Below, piece after piece: positions 34,564 through 42,475 of a stretch of DNA of 51,844 nucleotides; position 1 is the first letter of the stretch, and each line of letters opens with the position of its first letter. Source of the stretch: Phycisphaerae bacterium (lineage in GTDB: Bacteria; Planctomycetota; Phycisphaerae; Phycisphaerales; SM1A02); assembly GCA_002711415.1 (NCBI GenBank), contig PARI01000014.1:1-51844 (forward strand), in the 5' to 3' direction. The notes under the pieces are model-generated. The model made no database searches. It saw only the letters and a list, made by a program, of their open reading frames with translations, and was not told where the DNA came from. The translations under genes were made by a program, and so were the position numbers.

Positions 34564-35361
34564 ATGAACACTTACACCATCGCATCAGCCACGATCCTGC
34601 TGGCCGGCATCGGCCTGTCTCCATCTGCGGGCCTTGCCGAGACCCTCACCAGCGAGGAGATCGACTACATCAACAAGCATCTTCCGGGCGTGCTGATCGG
34701 CCCCGTCGCGGACGACGGCTCGATCGTCCAGATCAGGGAATGGTTCCCCCTCGAAGAGACCACGTATCACTATGACATCCCCGGAAGCAAGGGCAAGACA
34801 TCCACGCTCGTGCTTGAACAGATCGGTCGGGCACCGGGCACACCGGTTGGCAGTCGTTCACAGGGCTGGGCGATGAAGCTGCCGAACAAGACGACCCGCT
34901 ACCTCTCCAACGACAAGGAGACGCTGCAGATACCAGCCGACATCGCAGGCGAGTACGGCCTGCTGATCAAGCTGGATCCACCCGAGCCCCTCCTGAGGAT
35001 GAAGGGCGACGGATCGCTGACACGGGAGATCGACGTCGACATCTACGACGTCACGAAGCCCGAGGACGTGACGCACTCGGGCAAGGTCAGTTGCACATGG
35101 ACCGACATGGGAACCCACAAGGTCACGGTCCCTGCCGGCACCTTCGAGGCCAAGCTCATCAGAGTCAGCTACAAGGGAAACGTCGGACCTGCATCGGTGC
35201 AGGCTCGCAAGTACATGTTCCTGGCCGAGGATGTCGGCCCGGTGGCGTTCACCGATGTCCGTGAGATCTCGGCCTTCTTCTTCTATCACAACGACACCGA
35301 TCATGCGGGTGTCCTCAGGAAGGTCCAGAAGAAGAACCAGGCCGCAACGGTCGGAAACTGA
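34564..35361 (+). CDS. Secreted protein of unknown function
   Basis: 265 residues. The ATG at 34564 is chosen because an upstream one at 34555 lies in the -10 box. A signal peptide (MNTYTIASATILLAGIGLSP, ending GLAE) precedes a mature part with an all-beta look: EWFPLEETTYHYDIPG, then KLDPPEPLLRM and KVTVPAGTFEAKLIRVSYKG, which recalls the beta-barrel of DUF3108-like periplasmic proteins (a GTFxAKLI-type strand). No catalytic motif. It shares a divergent promoter with the alpha-L-fucosidase, so regulation together with glycan use is inferred. Confidence 0.75.
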   Translation: MNTYTIASATILLAGIGLSPSAGLAETLTSEEIDYINKHLPGVLIGPVADDGSIVQIREWFPLEETTYHYDIPGSKGKTSTLVLEQIGRAPGTPVGSRSQGWAMKLPNKTTRYLSNDKETLQIPADIAGEYGLLIKLDPPEPLLRMKGDGSLTREIDVDIYDVTKPEDVTHSGKVSCTWTDMGTHKVTVPAGTFEAKLIRVSYKGNVGPASVQARKYMFLAEDVGPVAFTDVREISAFFFYHNDTDHAGVLRKVQKKNQAATVGN

Positions 35362-35372
35362 TCGGCCGGACC

Positions 35373-35387
35373 GTCCCTGGCAGGGAC
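35373..35387 (+). terminator. Candidate terminator hairpin
   Basis: GTCCCTG-G-CAGGGAC is a perfect dyad (effectively a 6-bp stem with a 3-base loop) 12 bases after the stop of the secreted protein gene, followed by a broken T-rich stretch (TCGTTTCATTT). Weak as an intrinsic terminator. Confidence 0.4.
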
Positions 35388-35452
35388 ATGTCGTTTCATT
35401 TGGCCTTTCATCCGATATGATCATGGATCATCCAGCTGAAGGCAGGGCGATC

Positions 35453-36019
35453 ATGACACCAACGAACCAGGCAACACTTGAATCGATCATCGGACGACGG
35501 ACGGCCCATGACTACACGGGAGAACGTGTCGATGACGAACTCGTCGAGAACGCATTGCTCGCTGCAAACCATGCGCCGAATCACAAGCACACCTTTCCAT
35601 GGCGGTTCACGATCCTCGGCCCTGCAGCAAGACAGGAGGTCGCGGAACTCGGCGTGACGACCAAGGCGGCCGGCAACGAGCTCACTGAACAGCAGCAGGA
35701 ACGCACACGGAATCGATGGCTGTCTCCCTCGCACATGATCGTGATCACGCAGGTCAGGTGCGATGATCCGGATCGGAACCGGGAGGACTACGCCGCGTGT
35801 GCATGCGCCATCCAGAACATGATGGTCTATCTCGCCAGCGTCGGGGTCCATTCGAAGTGGTCAACGGGGGGCCTCTCGAAGCGACCTGAGATCCACGGGA
35901 TCGCAGGCATAGACAAGAACATCGAGCAGGTCATAGGATTCGTACTGGTCGGGATCGCGAGTGGGCTTCCGAACGTGTCACGCCCGGAACTCGAGAGCGT
36001 CGTCCGCAGGACCCCTTGA
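35453..36019 (+). CDS. Nitroreductase-family protein
   Basis: 188 residues from the ATG at 35453. The opening LESIIGRRTAHDYTGERVDD and LLAANHAPNHKHTFPWRF is the FMN-binding start of the nitroreductase superfamily (R-R-S/T pattern), and the middle ACACAIQNMMVYLASVGVHS plus KWSTGG match its conserved helix and loop. Members reduce nitro groups, quinones, flavins or dehalogenate with NAD(P)H. The length is short but normal for the TdsD/YdjA type. A TATGAT at 35416-35421 may be the -10. It lies 28 bases before the serine hydrolase gene and may be the first gene of that operon. Confidence 0.88.
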   Translation: MTPTNQATLESIIGRRTAHDYTGERVDDELVENALLAANHAPNHKHTFPWRFTILGPAARQEVAELGVTTKAAGNELTEQQQERTRNRWLSPSHMIVITQVRCDDPDRNREDYAACACAIQNMMVYLASVGVHSKWSTGGLSKRPEIHGIAGIDKNIEQVIGFVLVGIASGLPNVSRPELESVVRRTP

Positions 36020-36047
36020 CAGACACCGATGACTGGAGGAACAAGAC

Positions 36048-37211
36048 ATGCGACTGAAGATCACGGCGCTCATCATCGTGATGACCCTTGCCCCGACCGT
36101 GCAGGCCCAGACGATCACATCCGAATCGATCGACACGCTCATGCGATTGATCCAGTACAAGTACTCGCTCCCTGCACTGGCCGGAGCGATCGTCACCCCT
36201 GACGGCATCGCGGCGATCGGGGTTGCCGGGGAAAGGGCGACCGGCACGGGCGATGCCGCCGAAAAGGATGATCAATGGCACATCGGCTCCTGTACCAAGG
36301 CCATGACGGCAACGGTGATTGCCCGCCTGGTCGATCGAGGCAAGCTTTCCTGGGAAACGACGCTCGGAGAGATCTACGAACCGGAGAACGTGCACCCGGA
36401 ACTCCAGCAGGTCACGGTCCGGCAGTTGCTCGGGCATCGCGGGGGGTTCGACAGGGGCTGGAACAATGCACTGTCACCGGATCCCGGAGAAAGCCCACGT
36501 GTCCAGCGCGCCCAACTCGTGGAGAAGGTCCTCAAGCTCAAGCCGAATTTCCAGCCAGGCAGGGATTACCATTACTCCAACGTGGGCTACATCATCGCCG
36601 GACACATCACCGAGAAGGTGATGAACAAGCCGTGGGAAACGGTGATCAAGGATGCACTGTTCAGGCCACTGCGCATGAGGGAGACGGGATTTGGCGCACC
36701 GGGCAAGTTCACCCGCAAGGGCGTGAACACGTTCACCGATCCAGTCGGCCATGCTCCAGGAGGCACAGCCAATCCGGGATTCGACAACCCTGCATTCATC
36801 GGACCCGCGGGCACCGTCCACTGCACGCTGCAGGACTGGGGCCTCTTCATCGCAGAACACATCAAGGGCTCACGTGGCCAGTCGAGGCTGATCTCGAAGG
36901 CACAGTTCGACCAACTGCATGAGCCCCTGCCCGGTCCCGGTGACGTCTATTCCCTGGGATGGGGCGTGTCGACGAGTCCCAGCGGAGGCACGTCACTTCG
37001 ACACAATGGCAGCAACACACAGTGGTACAGCATGGTCATGGTCGACCTCGAGGGCGGATACGGTGTCATGGTGGCCACCAACATCGGTAACGGTACTGGC
37101 GAAGGCGAGGCCAAGGCATCCCAGGCATGCCAGGAGGCCGTGCGGGCTCTTACAATCTGGTACCGGGACCAGTTGGCCAAGGGCAAGTTCACGACCGTCA
37201 AGGAACATTGA
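36048..37211 (+). CDS. Secreted serine hydrolase, class C beta-lactamase family
   Basis: 387 residues with a signal peptide (about 1-20) and a GGAGG ribosome binding site 7 bases before the ATG. Active-site motifs are S-C-T-K in WHIGSCTKAMTA, Y-S-N in YHYSNVGY and H-N-G in SLRHNGSNTQ. It differs from the relative at 3199-4569 in lacking the C-terminal lipocalin-like extension. Substrate unknown (esterase, peptidase or lactamase). It starts a tight run: 15 bases to the transglutaminase-like gene, which in turn overlaps the sialidase gene. Confidence 0.9.
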   Translation: MRLKITALIIVMTLAPTVQAQTITSESIDTLMRLIQYKYSLPALAGAIVTPDGIAAIGVAGERATGTGDAAEKDDQWHIGSCTKAMTATVIARLVDRGKLSWETTLGEIYEPENVHPELQQVTVRQLLGHRGGFDRGWNNALSPDPGESPRVQRAQLVEKVLKLKPNFQPGRDYHYSNVGYIIAGHITEKVMNKPWETVIKDALFRPLRMRETGFGAPGKFTRKGVNTFTDPVGHAPGGTANPGFDNPAFIGPAGTVHCTLQDWGLFIAEHIKGSRGQSRLISKAQFDQLHEPLPGPGDVYSLGWGVSTSPSGGTSLRHNGSNTQWYSMVMVDLEGGYGVMVATNIGNGTGEGEAKASQACQEAVRALTIWYRDQLAKGKFTTVKEH

Positions 37212-37226
37212 CAGGGGGATAACCTC

Positions 37227-39278
37227 GTGAGATTCCTGCTGATCGGATCACTGCTGCTCCTGGCGTCGAGTGCGCCAGGAGTTCCAGCCGACCAGGCGAT
37301 GGGATCGGTTCGAGGACCCGGTGTCGATGAACTCCTGGTTCACGAGTTCAAGCGTATTACGGGAGAACAGGCGCTTCGGGAGATCATGCAGAAGCCGGAC
37401 GGGCCCGAGTTCATCGAGGCGATCTGCTCCAACACCGACTGGATGCTGGAACTTCTTGACAGCGGACCGATCGACAATGGCGACCGTGTCACGATGCTTC
37501 TCTACGCGCTCTGGAGCAAGGATCCGGACCTGGCCACGCGACCGATCGATCGCTCGATGGCGACCGCGTGCGCCTTGAGCCAGGGGATGCGGGACCGTAC
37601 CGATGAGCTGATGGAGCAGCGATACGAGTACTTCAGGGACAGCTGGGACAAGCAGCTCCTGAACACGTGCTACGAGGACCTCCGGACATGGGAACGCCGG
37701 TTCCTCGCCCGAGGCGCACAGTGGGAGGGAATGAACTCCGATGAATCGCTTCGGTTTCTCAGGACACGGATCTGCTGGCCACGAGCCGACTACGTCAAGG
37801 CGTGCTGGCAGGCCCCCTACCGCAGCTTCAACTGCTTCGGGGACACGGTCCAGGGCTGGCTCTACTACTGGCCATTCCGCGGCTCGTTCAACAGCGACAT
37901 CGACATGACGATCCAGGTCGGCGGGGTCTGCGGCGCACTGTCGAACCTCGGCGCATCGGCCGCGATCGCAAACGGCATCCCGGCACTGACCATGGGTGAG
38001 CCGGGCCATTGCGCCTATGCCGTGATGACCGGTCCCGACACATGGACACCGGCATACTCGCTGCACTGGAAGAGAAGCCTGCACACGCACATGGGCAGGA
38101 GAACCTGGGGCCACCTCCAGATGTTCCAGGAATGCATGGGTGATCCCGAACGGGTGCGGACGGCCAACGAGTCGAGGCGGCTGGCACACTGGTACATCGA
38201 CCAGGGCGATGATGCCCGCGCCGAACAGGAACTTCGCAGGGCGTGCCGGAAGAACCCTCTGGATGAATCACTCTGGATCGAGTATCTGGAACTCGGACGG
38301 AAGATGAACAAGCCCAGGGCATGGTGGTCCAAGCAACAAACGGCGATCCTGGAACAGCTGATGCCCGATCACCCTGATCCTGCCTGGAGCCTGCTGAAGA
38401 ATCATGTCTACCCGGGGCTTCTTCGGAAGGCGGACACGGGCGATCGCGTCGCGGCGTTCAGGAAGTTCATCCGGAGCGGATCCGGCTGGGGCAGCGGTCG
38501 CTGGAACATCGAGTCCGCATGGAACTGGATGAACGACAGGGTCGGCAAGGAACGTGACCGGAAGGTGTTCATGCTGACATCCCTGAAGGAGACGGTCGAC
38601 TCACCGAGCATCGGTCCGACCTTCATCGCGTGGAGCCAGGGCGTCCTCGAGGATGATGATCAACTTCGAGACGAGTTCGAGAAGCAACTGCTCGGATCAC
38701 TGAAAGGCTCGGGAGAGGGCAGGGACGCTGTCCTGGTGGAACTGGCCGGTCGACTGCTCCCGGCCGCCGCCGCCGAACATGACCTTGAGACCTTCCAGCG
38801 CATCGGCACGCTCGCATCCCGACTGTCCGAGCCGAGACCGTCACTGGCCGAATCGGGAATCAAGCCATTCCCCGGCGAACTGATCGGGAGCCTCGGCGCC
38901 CTGAGCATCGATGGTCCCGGCAATCGCTGGGATTCACCGCAACACCACTGGGGCGTCCTGCAGGAGACCGGTGGAAACTTCCACACAAGGGTCGGGGGCA
39001 CACCCTGGTTCCAGGTGGAGCTCCCCCACTTCTCACGGATCAACGGCATCATCCTCGAGAACAGGAACGGGCAGCTCCACCGGGCCAATGGGGCACGGAT
39101 CCTCGCAAGCGAGGATGGAACCACGTGGACCACGATCGACACGATCGAGGGATCGAGGAAGTGGTACAGGATCGACCTTCAGCAGGAGCGACCTCGCGCC
39201 CGGTTCATACGGGTGGAGCGGGATGACAAGTGCCTGCACTTTCCAAGGGTGCTCATCTACGGGGAGCGTGAAAGTTGA
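37227..39278 (+). CDS. Secreted transglutaminase-like protein with discoidin (F5/8 type C) domain
   Basis: 683 residues from a GTG at 37227 (GGGGGA upstream), with a signal peptide (about 1-21). A helical N-terminal part leads to a transglutaminase/protease-like core: Cys235 in QVGGVCGALSN, His261 in EPGHCAYAV and an acidic Asp271 in GPDTWTP, in the usual C-H-D order. TPR-like helices follow (about 310-550). The last 130 residues are an F5/8 type C (discoidin) fold, with LSIDGPGNRWDSPQHHWGVL and GTTWTTIDTIEGS, which usually binds sugars. I infer a secreted peptidase or amidase targeted to glycans. The stop overlaps the next start (TGATG). Confidence 0.8.
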   Translation: MRFLLIGSLLLLASSAPGVPADQAMGSVRGPGVDELLVHEFKRITGEQALREIMQKPDGPEFIEAICSNTDWMLELLDSGPIDNGDRVTMLLYALWSKDPDLATRPIDRSMATACALSQGMRDRTDELMEQRYEYFRDSWDKQLLNTCYEDLRTWERRFLARGAQWEGMNSDESLRFLRTRICWPRADYVKACWQAPYRSFNCFGDTVQGWLYYWPFRGSFNSDIDMTIQVGGVCGALSNLGASAAIANGIPALTMGEPGHCAYAVMTGPDTWTPAYSLHWKRSLHTHMGRRTWGHLQMFQECMGDPERVRTANESRRLAHWYIDQGDDARAEQELRRACRKNPLDESLWIEYLELGRKMNKPRAWWSKQQTAILEQLMPDHPDPAWSLLKNHVYPGLLRKADTGDRVAAFRKFIRSGSGWGSGRWNIESAWNWMNDRVGKERDRKVFMLTSLKETVDSPSIGPTFIAWSQGVLEDDDQLRDEFEKQLLGSLKGSGEGRDAVLVELAGRLLPAAAAEHDLETFQRIGTLASRLSEPRPSLAESGIKPFPGELIGSLGALSIDGPGNRWDSPQHHWGVLQETGGNFHTRVGGTPWFQVELPHFSRINGIILENRNGQLHRANGARILASEDGTTWTTIDTIEGSRKWYRIDLQQERPRARFIRVERDDKCLHFPRVLIYGERES

Positions 39279-41269
39279 TGCTGACGACCCTGATGATGCT
39301 CTCCGCACTGTTCACCAGCTCGGCACAGCGTGCCGATGGTTTCAGGATCGGCATGGAACAGGCACGTGCACAGGATGTCCCCCTGCTCGTGTACGTGCAC
39401 GGCAGCGACTGGAACATGCTCGGCCAGGAGCTTCTTGAAAAGATGTGGCTGGCCAGCTCGACCGATCGGATGCTCGAGGACCACCACTGCATACTCGTCG
39501 ATGTCGACGTGCTCCAGGAACCGACCGAGGAACAGGCCCGCGCCAACCAGCAGCGGAACAAGGGGTGGAAGAAGCAGGGACTCAGGACATACCCGGCGAT
39601 CATCGCGCTGTCGCCCGATGGGACGGTGCTGGGTACCCGACAGGGATTCTCCCTTCCAAGGGACCCGGCGATGGCCAGTGCCGCCCTCCTCGAGCTGATC
39701 GAATCGATCGACCGGAAGCAGGAACTGGAGCAGATCATCGCCGAGGCCGCCCGGACTGGAGAGACCGGGGTCGAGGTGTCCGCGTGGCATGAACTGCTCA
39801 CGTTGCCGATCGATCGACCGGAAGGCGCACTGGAACGGCTGGAACAGATCGATCCAGAGGATGCCTCTGGTGTTCGCACGCGAATGTCCCTGCCCGGGTT
39901 TCACGAGCTCATCGAGGAGGCCACGAAGGAGGCGATCGACGGCAGGCCCGAGCAGGCGAGGGATCGACTGCTCGAACTGCTCCGGAATGACGCCTTCGAT
40001 GATCAATCCCGGGCGTGGATCAACGTCGCGCTCGGAAGCGTCTACAGGCGTTGGGACGGTCACCATGACGAGTGCATCGACGCGTTCAAGACGGCCTGGG
40101 GACTCGACCCCGGTGGCCGGGCGGGGACGGCCGGAATGCGGTGGTACCTGCACCTGGCTGGCAAAGACAAGACGACCAAGGGACTTGAACGAGCCATCGT
40201 CGCCAACCAGGTTCGCGGGGGAGCCTACGCGATCCCCAAGCTCCTGGTGACCAGCAAGGGCACCGCCCTGGTCCTGGTTCAGGATCGACGAGGTGGAGAC
40301 TGGGGTTCACCGATCGATCCGGTGCTCTACCGTTCCGAGGATGGAGGAAAGACCTGGAGCCGACCCGTCATGCTGCCGACCGACGAGGAGTCGCCTCGTC
40401 GCCATCACGTCAAGTCGACGGCGATCGTGGAGGACCGGGAGACTTCGACGTTGTTCGCCTTCATCGCCCAGTCACCACTGCGGAACGACGAGGGACGGGT
40501 ACTCAGCGAATGGGATTTCTACAGGAACATCCAGGACACGAGGAGACTCGGTCGCGGATGGTCGATCATTCGAAGCACCGATGACGGACGAACATGGAGC
40601 GAACCGACCTGGATCAACGATCAACTCGTCGTCGAACCCCACTGGCAGGAATGGTCGCCGGTTGATGTGGGGATCCAGCTGCAGGAGGGTCCGAACGCTG
40701 GAAGGCTGGTCGTGCCTGTCCGGTGCTACTGCCCGGACTCGGATCCAAGCGAGCTGTCACTGGCAAACCAGTACAACGCGGTCATCTACTCCGATGACGG
40801 AGGCGAGACCTGGATTCCCGGTGGTCGCGGCCGTCCCCACCACGGCGAATCGGTCATCGTCGAGCTTCCCGGTGGTGCCATCTACAGCAACGAACGACGT
40901 TCAGAAGGAACCGGCAGGCTCAGGTCCGGCTCGATCAGTCGCGATGGTGGCGTCAGTTTCACCGAGCACATGGAACATGATGACCTGCCTGATCAGCTCT
41001 GCCATGCCGGGATCACCCGAGGTGCTGACGGCATGATCTACCTGAGCAACGTCCCCGGACCTGACAGGACAGGCCTCGCCCTCAGCCGTTCACGGGACCA
41101 GGGGGCGACCTGGGAACCGGTACTTGAGCTGGAACCGACGACGTCAGCGTACTCCTCGCTCGGGCTGCTTCCGGACGGAACGCTCCTGTGCGTCTACGAG
41201 ACCGGTACGGGAGACCGTTCACGAGAGCACGTCGTATCGATCAGGATCCCGGCCGGACTCCTGGAGTAG
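39278..41269 (+). CDS. Thioredoxin-like (Cys-less) / TPR / exo-sialidase fusion
   Basis: 663 residues from the ATG at 39278, overlapping the previous stop by one base; a TTG at 39275 is also possible. Residues about 20-150 are a thioredoxin fold, but the usual GSDWCxxC active site reads GSDWNMLGQE, so both cysteines are gone. A helical middle (about 155-310) follows. The C-terminal 350 residues are a six-bladed sialidase propeller with Asp-box repeats SEDGGKTW, STDDGRTW, SDDGGETW and SRDQGATW, plus a catalytic-type RRHHVKS and EWSPVDVG region. It should release terminal sialic acid or a similar acid sugar (GH33-like). Translationally coupled to the transglutaminase-like gene. Confidence 0.85.
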   Translation: MLTTLMMLSALFTSSAQRADGFRIGMEQARAQDVPLLVYVHGSDWNMLGQELLEKMWLASSTDRMLEDHHCILVDVDVLQEPTEEQARANQQRNKGWKKQGLRTYPAIIALSPDGTVLGTRQGFSLPRDPAMASAALLELIESIDRKQELEQIIAEAARTGETGVEVSAWHELLTLPIDRPEGALERLEQIDPEDASGVRTRMSLPGFHELIEEATKEAIDGRPEQARDRLLELLRNDAFDDQSRAWINVALGSVYRRWDGHHDECIDAFKTAWGLDPGGRAGTAGMRWYLHLAGKDKTTKGLERAIVANQVRGGAYAIPKLLVTSKGTALVLVQDRRGGDWGSPIDPVLYRSEDGGKTWSRPVMLPTDEESPRRHHVKSTAIVEDRETSTLFAFIAQSPLRNDEGRVLSEWDFYRNIQDTRRLGRGWSIIRSTDDGRTWSEPTWINDQLVVEPHWQEWSPVDVGIQLQEGPNAGRLVVPVRCYCPDSDPSELSLANQYNAVIYSDDGGETWIPGGRGRPHHGESVIVELPGGAIYSNERRSEGTGRLRSGSISRDGGVSFTEHMEHDDLPDQLCHAGITRGADGMIYLSNVPGPDRTGLALSRSRDQGATWEPVLELEPTTSAYSSLGLLPDGTLLCVYETGTGDRSREHVVSIRIPAGLLE

Positions 41270-41289
41270 CTGAGACGGTCACGCATCAG

Positions 41290-41379
41290 GAAGACAGGGG
41301 CTTCGCCCTGGTCGACGCAGTGCAACCGGACACCATCGGTCGTGGTGAACGTGCTGGTCTTCGACTCGTGCTGGGACAT
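41290..41379 (-). pseudogene. N-terminal stub of an alpha/beta hydrolase gene
   Basis: On the minus strand an ATG at 41379, with GGGAGA 7 bases upstream, opens MSQHESKTSTFTTTDGVRLH then CVDQGEAP. This is the typical beginning of alpha/beta hydrolases of the haloalkane dehalogenase / epoxide hydrolase type, where V-D-x-G-E-x-P is followed by V-x-L-L-H-G. Here the similarity stops after GEAP, just where the sialidase gene ends on the other strand, and no hydrolase core follows. So it looks like the first 30 codons of a gene whose remainder was deleted or replaced. Confidence 0.6.
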
Positions 41380-41473
41380 GATCGGATCTCCCGGATCGTG
41401 AGAGGTGAGCCCTGTGAAACGGTACAACGATGGACATGGATGCAGCGAAGAGCACGTGAACACGAAATCCTTC

Positions 41474-41482
41474 TGATAGACT
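41474..41482 (+). promoter_or_regulatory. Extended -10 six bases before the M19 dipeptidase start
   Basis: TGA-TAGACT (an extended -10), then six bases, then the ATG at 41489. No ribosome binding site is present, so a leaderless mRNA is predicted. Confidence 0.5.
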
Positions 41483-41488
41483 CAGCCC

Positions 41489-42475
41489 ATGCATGATGTT
41501 CCCTGGATCGATGGACACGTCGACATGGCCTCCCTGGCCGTGGAGGGAAGGGACATCCGCTCCAGGTGCGAGGACCCCGACAAGGGCTGCATCTCCGTTC
41601 CCGACCTGCAGGCCAGCCCGGTGAGGGTGATCTTCGGCACGATCTTCACCGCACCGGCCGCGAATGATTCCGAACCCGATCCATGTCTCTATGCGGACAT
41701 CACCCAGGCAAGGCAGACCGGCCTGCGGCAGCTCGAGGTCTACGAGGCACTCCAGCGTGATGGTCTGGCACGGTTGAATCATGGAGTCCTGGAACTGCCG
41801 GAGCCGGGCGAACCACTGGTGATCCACCTGCTCATGGAAGGCGCCGACCCGATCGATGGACCGGAGGATGTCGCCTGGTGGCGATCGAGGGGACTCAGGA
41901 TGGTCGGACTGACCTGGTCACGCGGGACCCGCTATGCAGGAGGCAACGACTGCGAGCACGGGCTGACCACCGAGGGACGGGAACTGGTCGCGGCGCTGGA
42001 CGAGGCCGGCATCGTCCATGACGCGTCCCACTGCTCGGACAGGTCCCTGGAGGATCTCCTGGATTCGGCCACGGGCACGATCGTGGCGACCCATTCCAAC
42101 AGTCGTACACTCATCGGCCGGGACAACCAGCGATTTCTCAGCGATGACCATGCCCGGGCGATCCTGGATCGAGGAGGCGTCATCGGGCTGAACCTCTTCA
42201 CGCGACAGGTTCGTGCCGAAGGCCGCGCGACCATGCAGGACTGCATCGAGCACGTGCTGCACTTCTGCGAACTCGCCGGGAATCGTACACAGGTGGCTCT
42301 CGGCAGCGACGCCGATGGCGGCTTCACGCCGGAACTGCTGCCGATCGGCCTGGAACATCCATCCAGGTTTGGTCAACTGCTGCACGGGCTTGCCGAGTCG
42401 GGCTTCAGCGAGGAGGAACTGGCCGGGTTCGCCCACGGCAACTGGATCAGGTGCCTGGCGGGGAAGTCGGCCTAG
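41489..42475 (+). CDS. Membrane-dipeptidase-type peptidase (M19 family)
   Basis: 328 residues, the usual length of M19. The metal ligands H-x-D appear at His10 and Asp12 (WIDGHVDMAS). Further signatures are GLRMVGLTWSRGTRYAGG, then HDASHCSDRSLEDLL and TIVATHSNSR (both with metal-binding histidines), and ALGSDADGGFTP near the C-terminus. The family cleaves dipeptides, including D-Asp/D-Ala-type and beta-lactam-like bonds, with two zinc ions. There is no signal peptide, so it is likely cytosolic, unlike the neighbouring secreted enzymes. The end overlaps the convergent lipoprotein hydrolase gene by 29 bases. Confidence 0.92.
   Translation: MHDVPWIDGHVDMASLAVEGRDIRSRCEDPDKGCISVPDLQASPVRVIFGTIFTAPAANDSEPDPCLYADITQARQTGLRQLEVYEALQRDGLARLNHGVLELPEPGEPLVIHLLMEGADPIDGPEDVAWWRSRGLRMVGLTWSRGTRYAGGNDCEHGLTTEGRELVAALDEAGIVHDASHCSDRSLEDLLDSATGTIVATHSNSRTLIGRDNQRFLSDDHARAILDRGGVIGLNLFTRQVRAEGRATMQDCIEHVLHFCELAGNRTQVALGSDADGGFTPELLPIGLEHPSRFGQLLHGLAESGFSEEELAGFAHGNWIRCLAGKSA

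Noticed and set aside
37248-38189. 313-codon open frame antisense to the transglutaminase-like gene
   Set aside because: Composition is that of a shadow frame (many Arg, Val, His, Pro); no motif.
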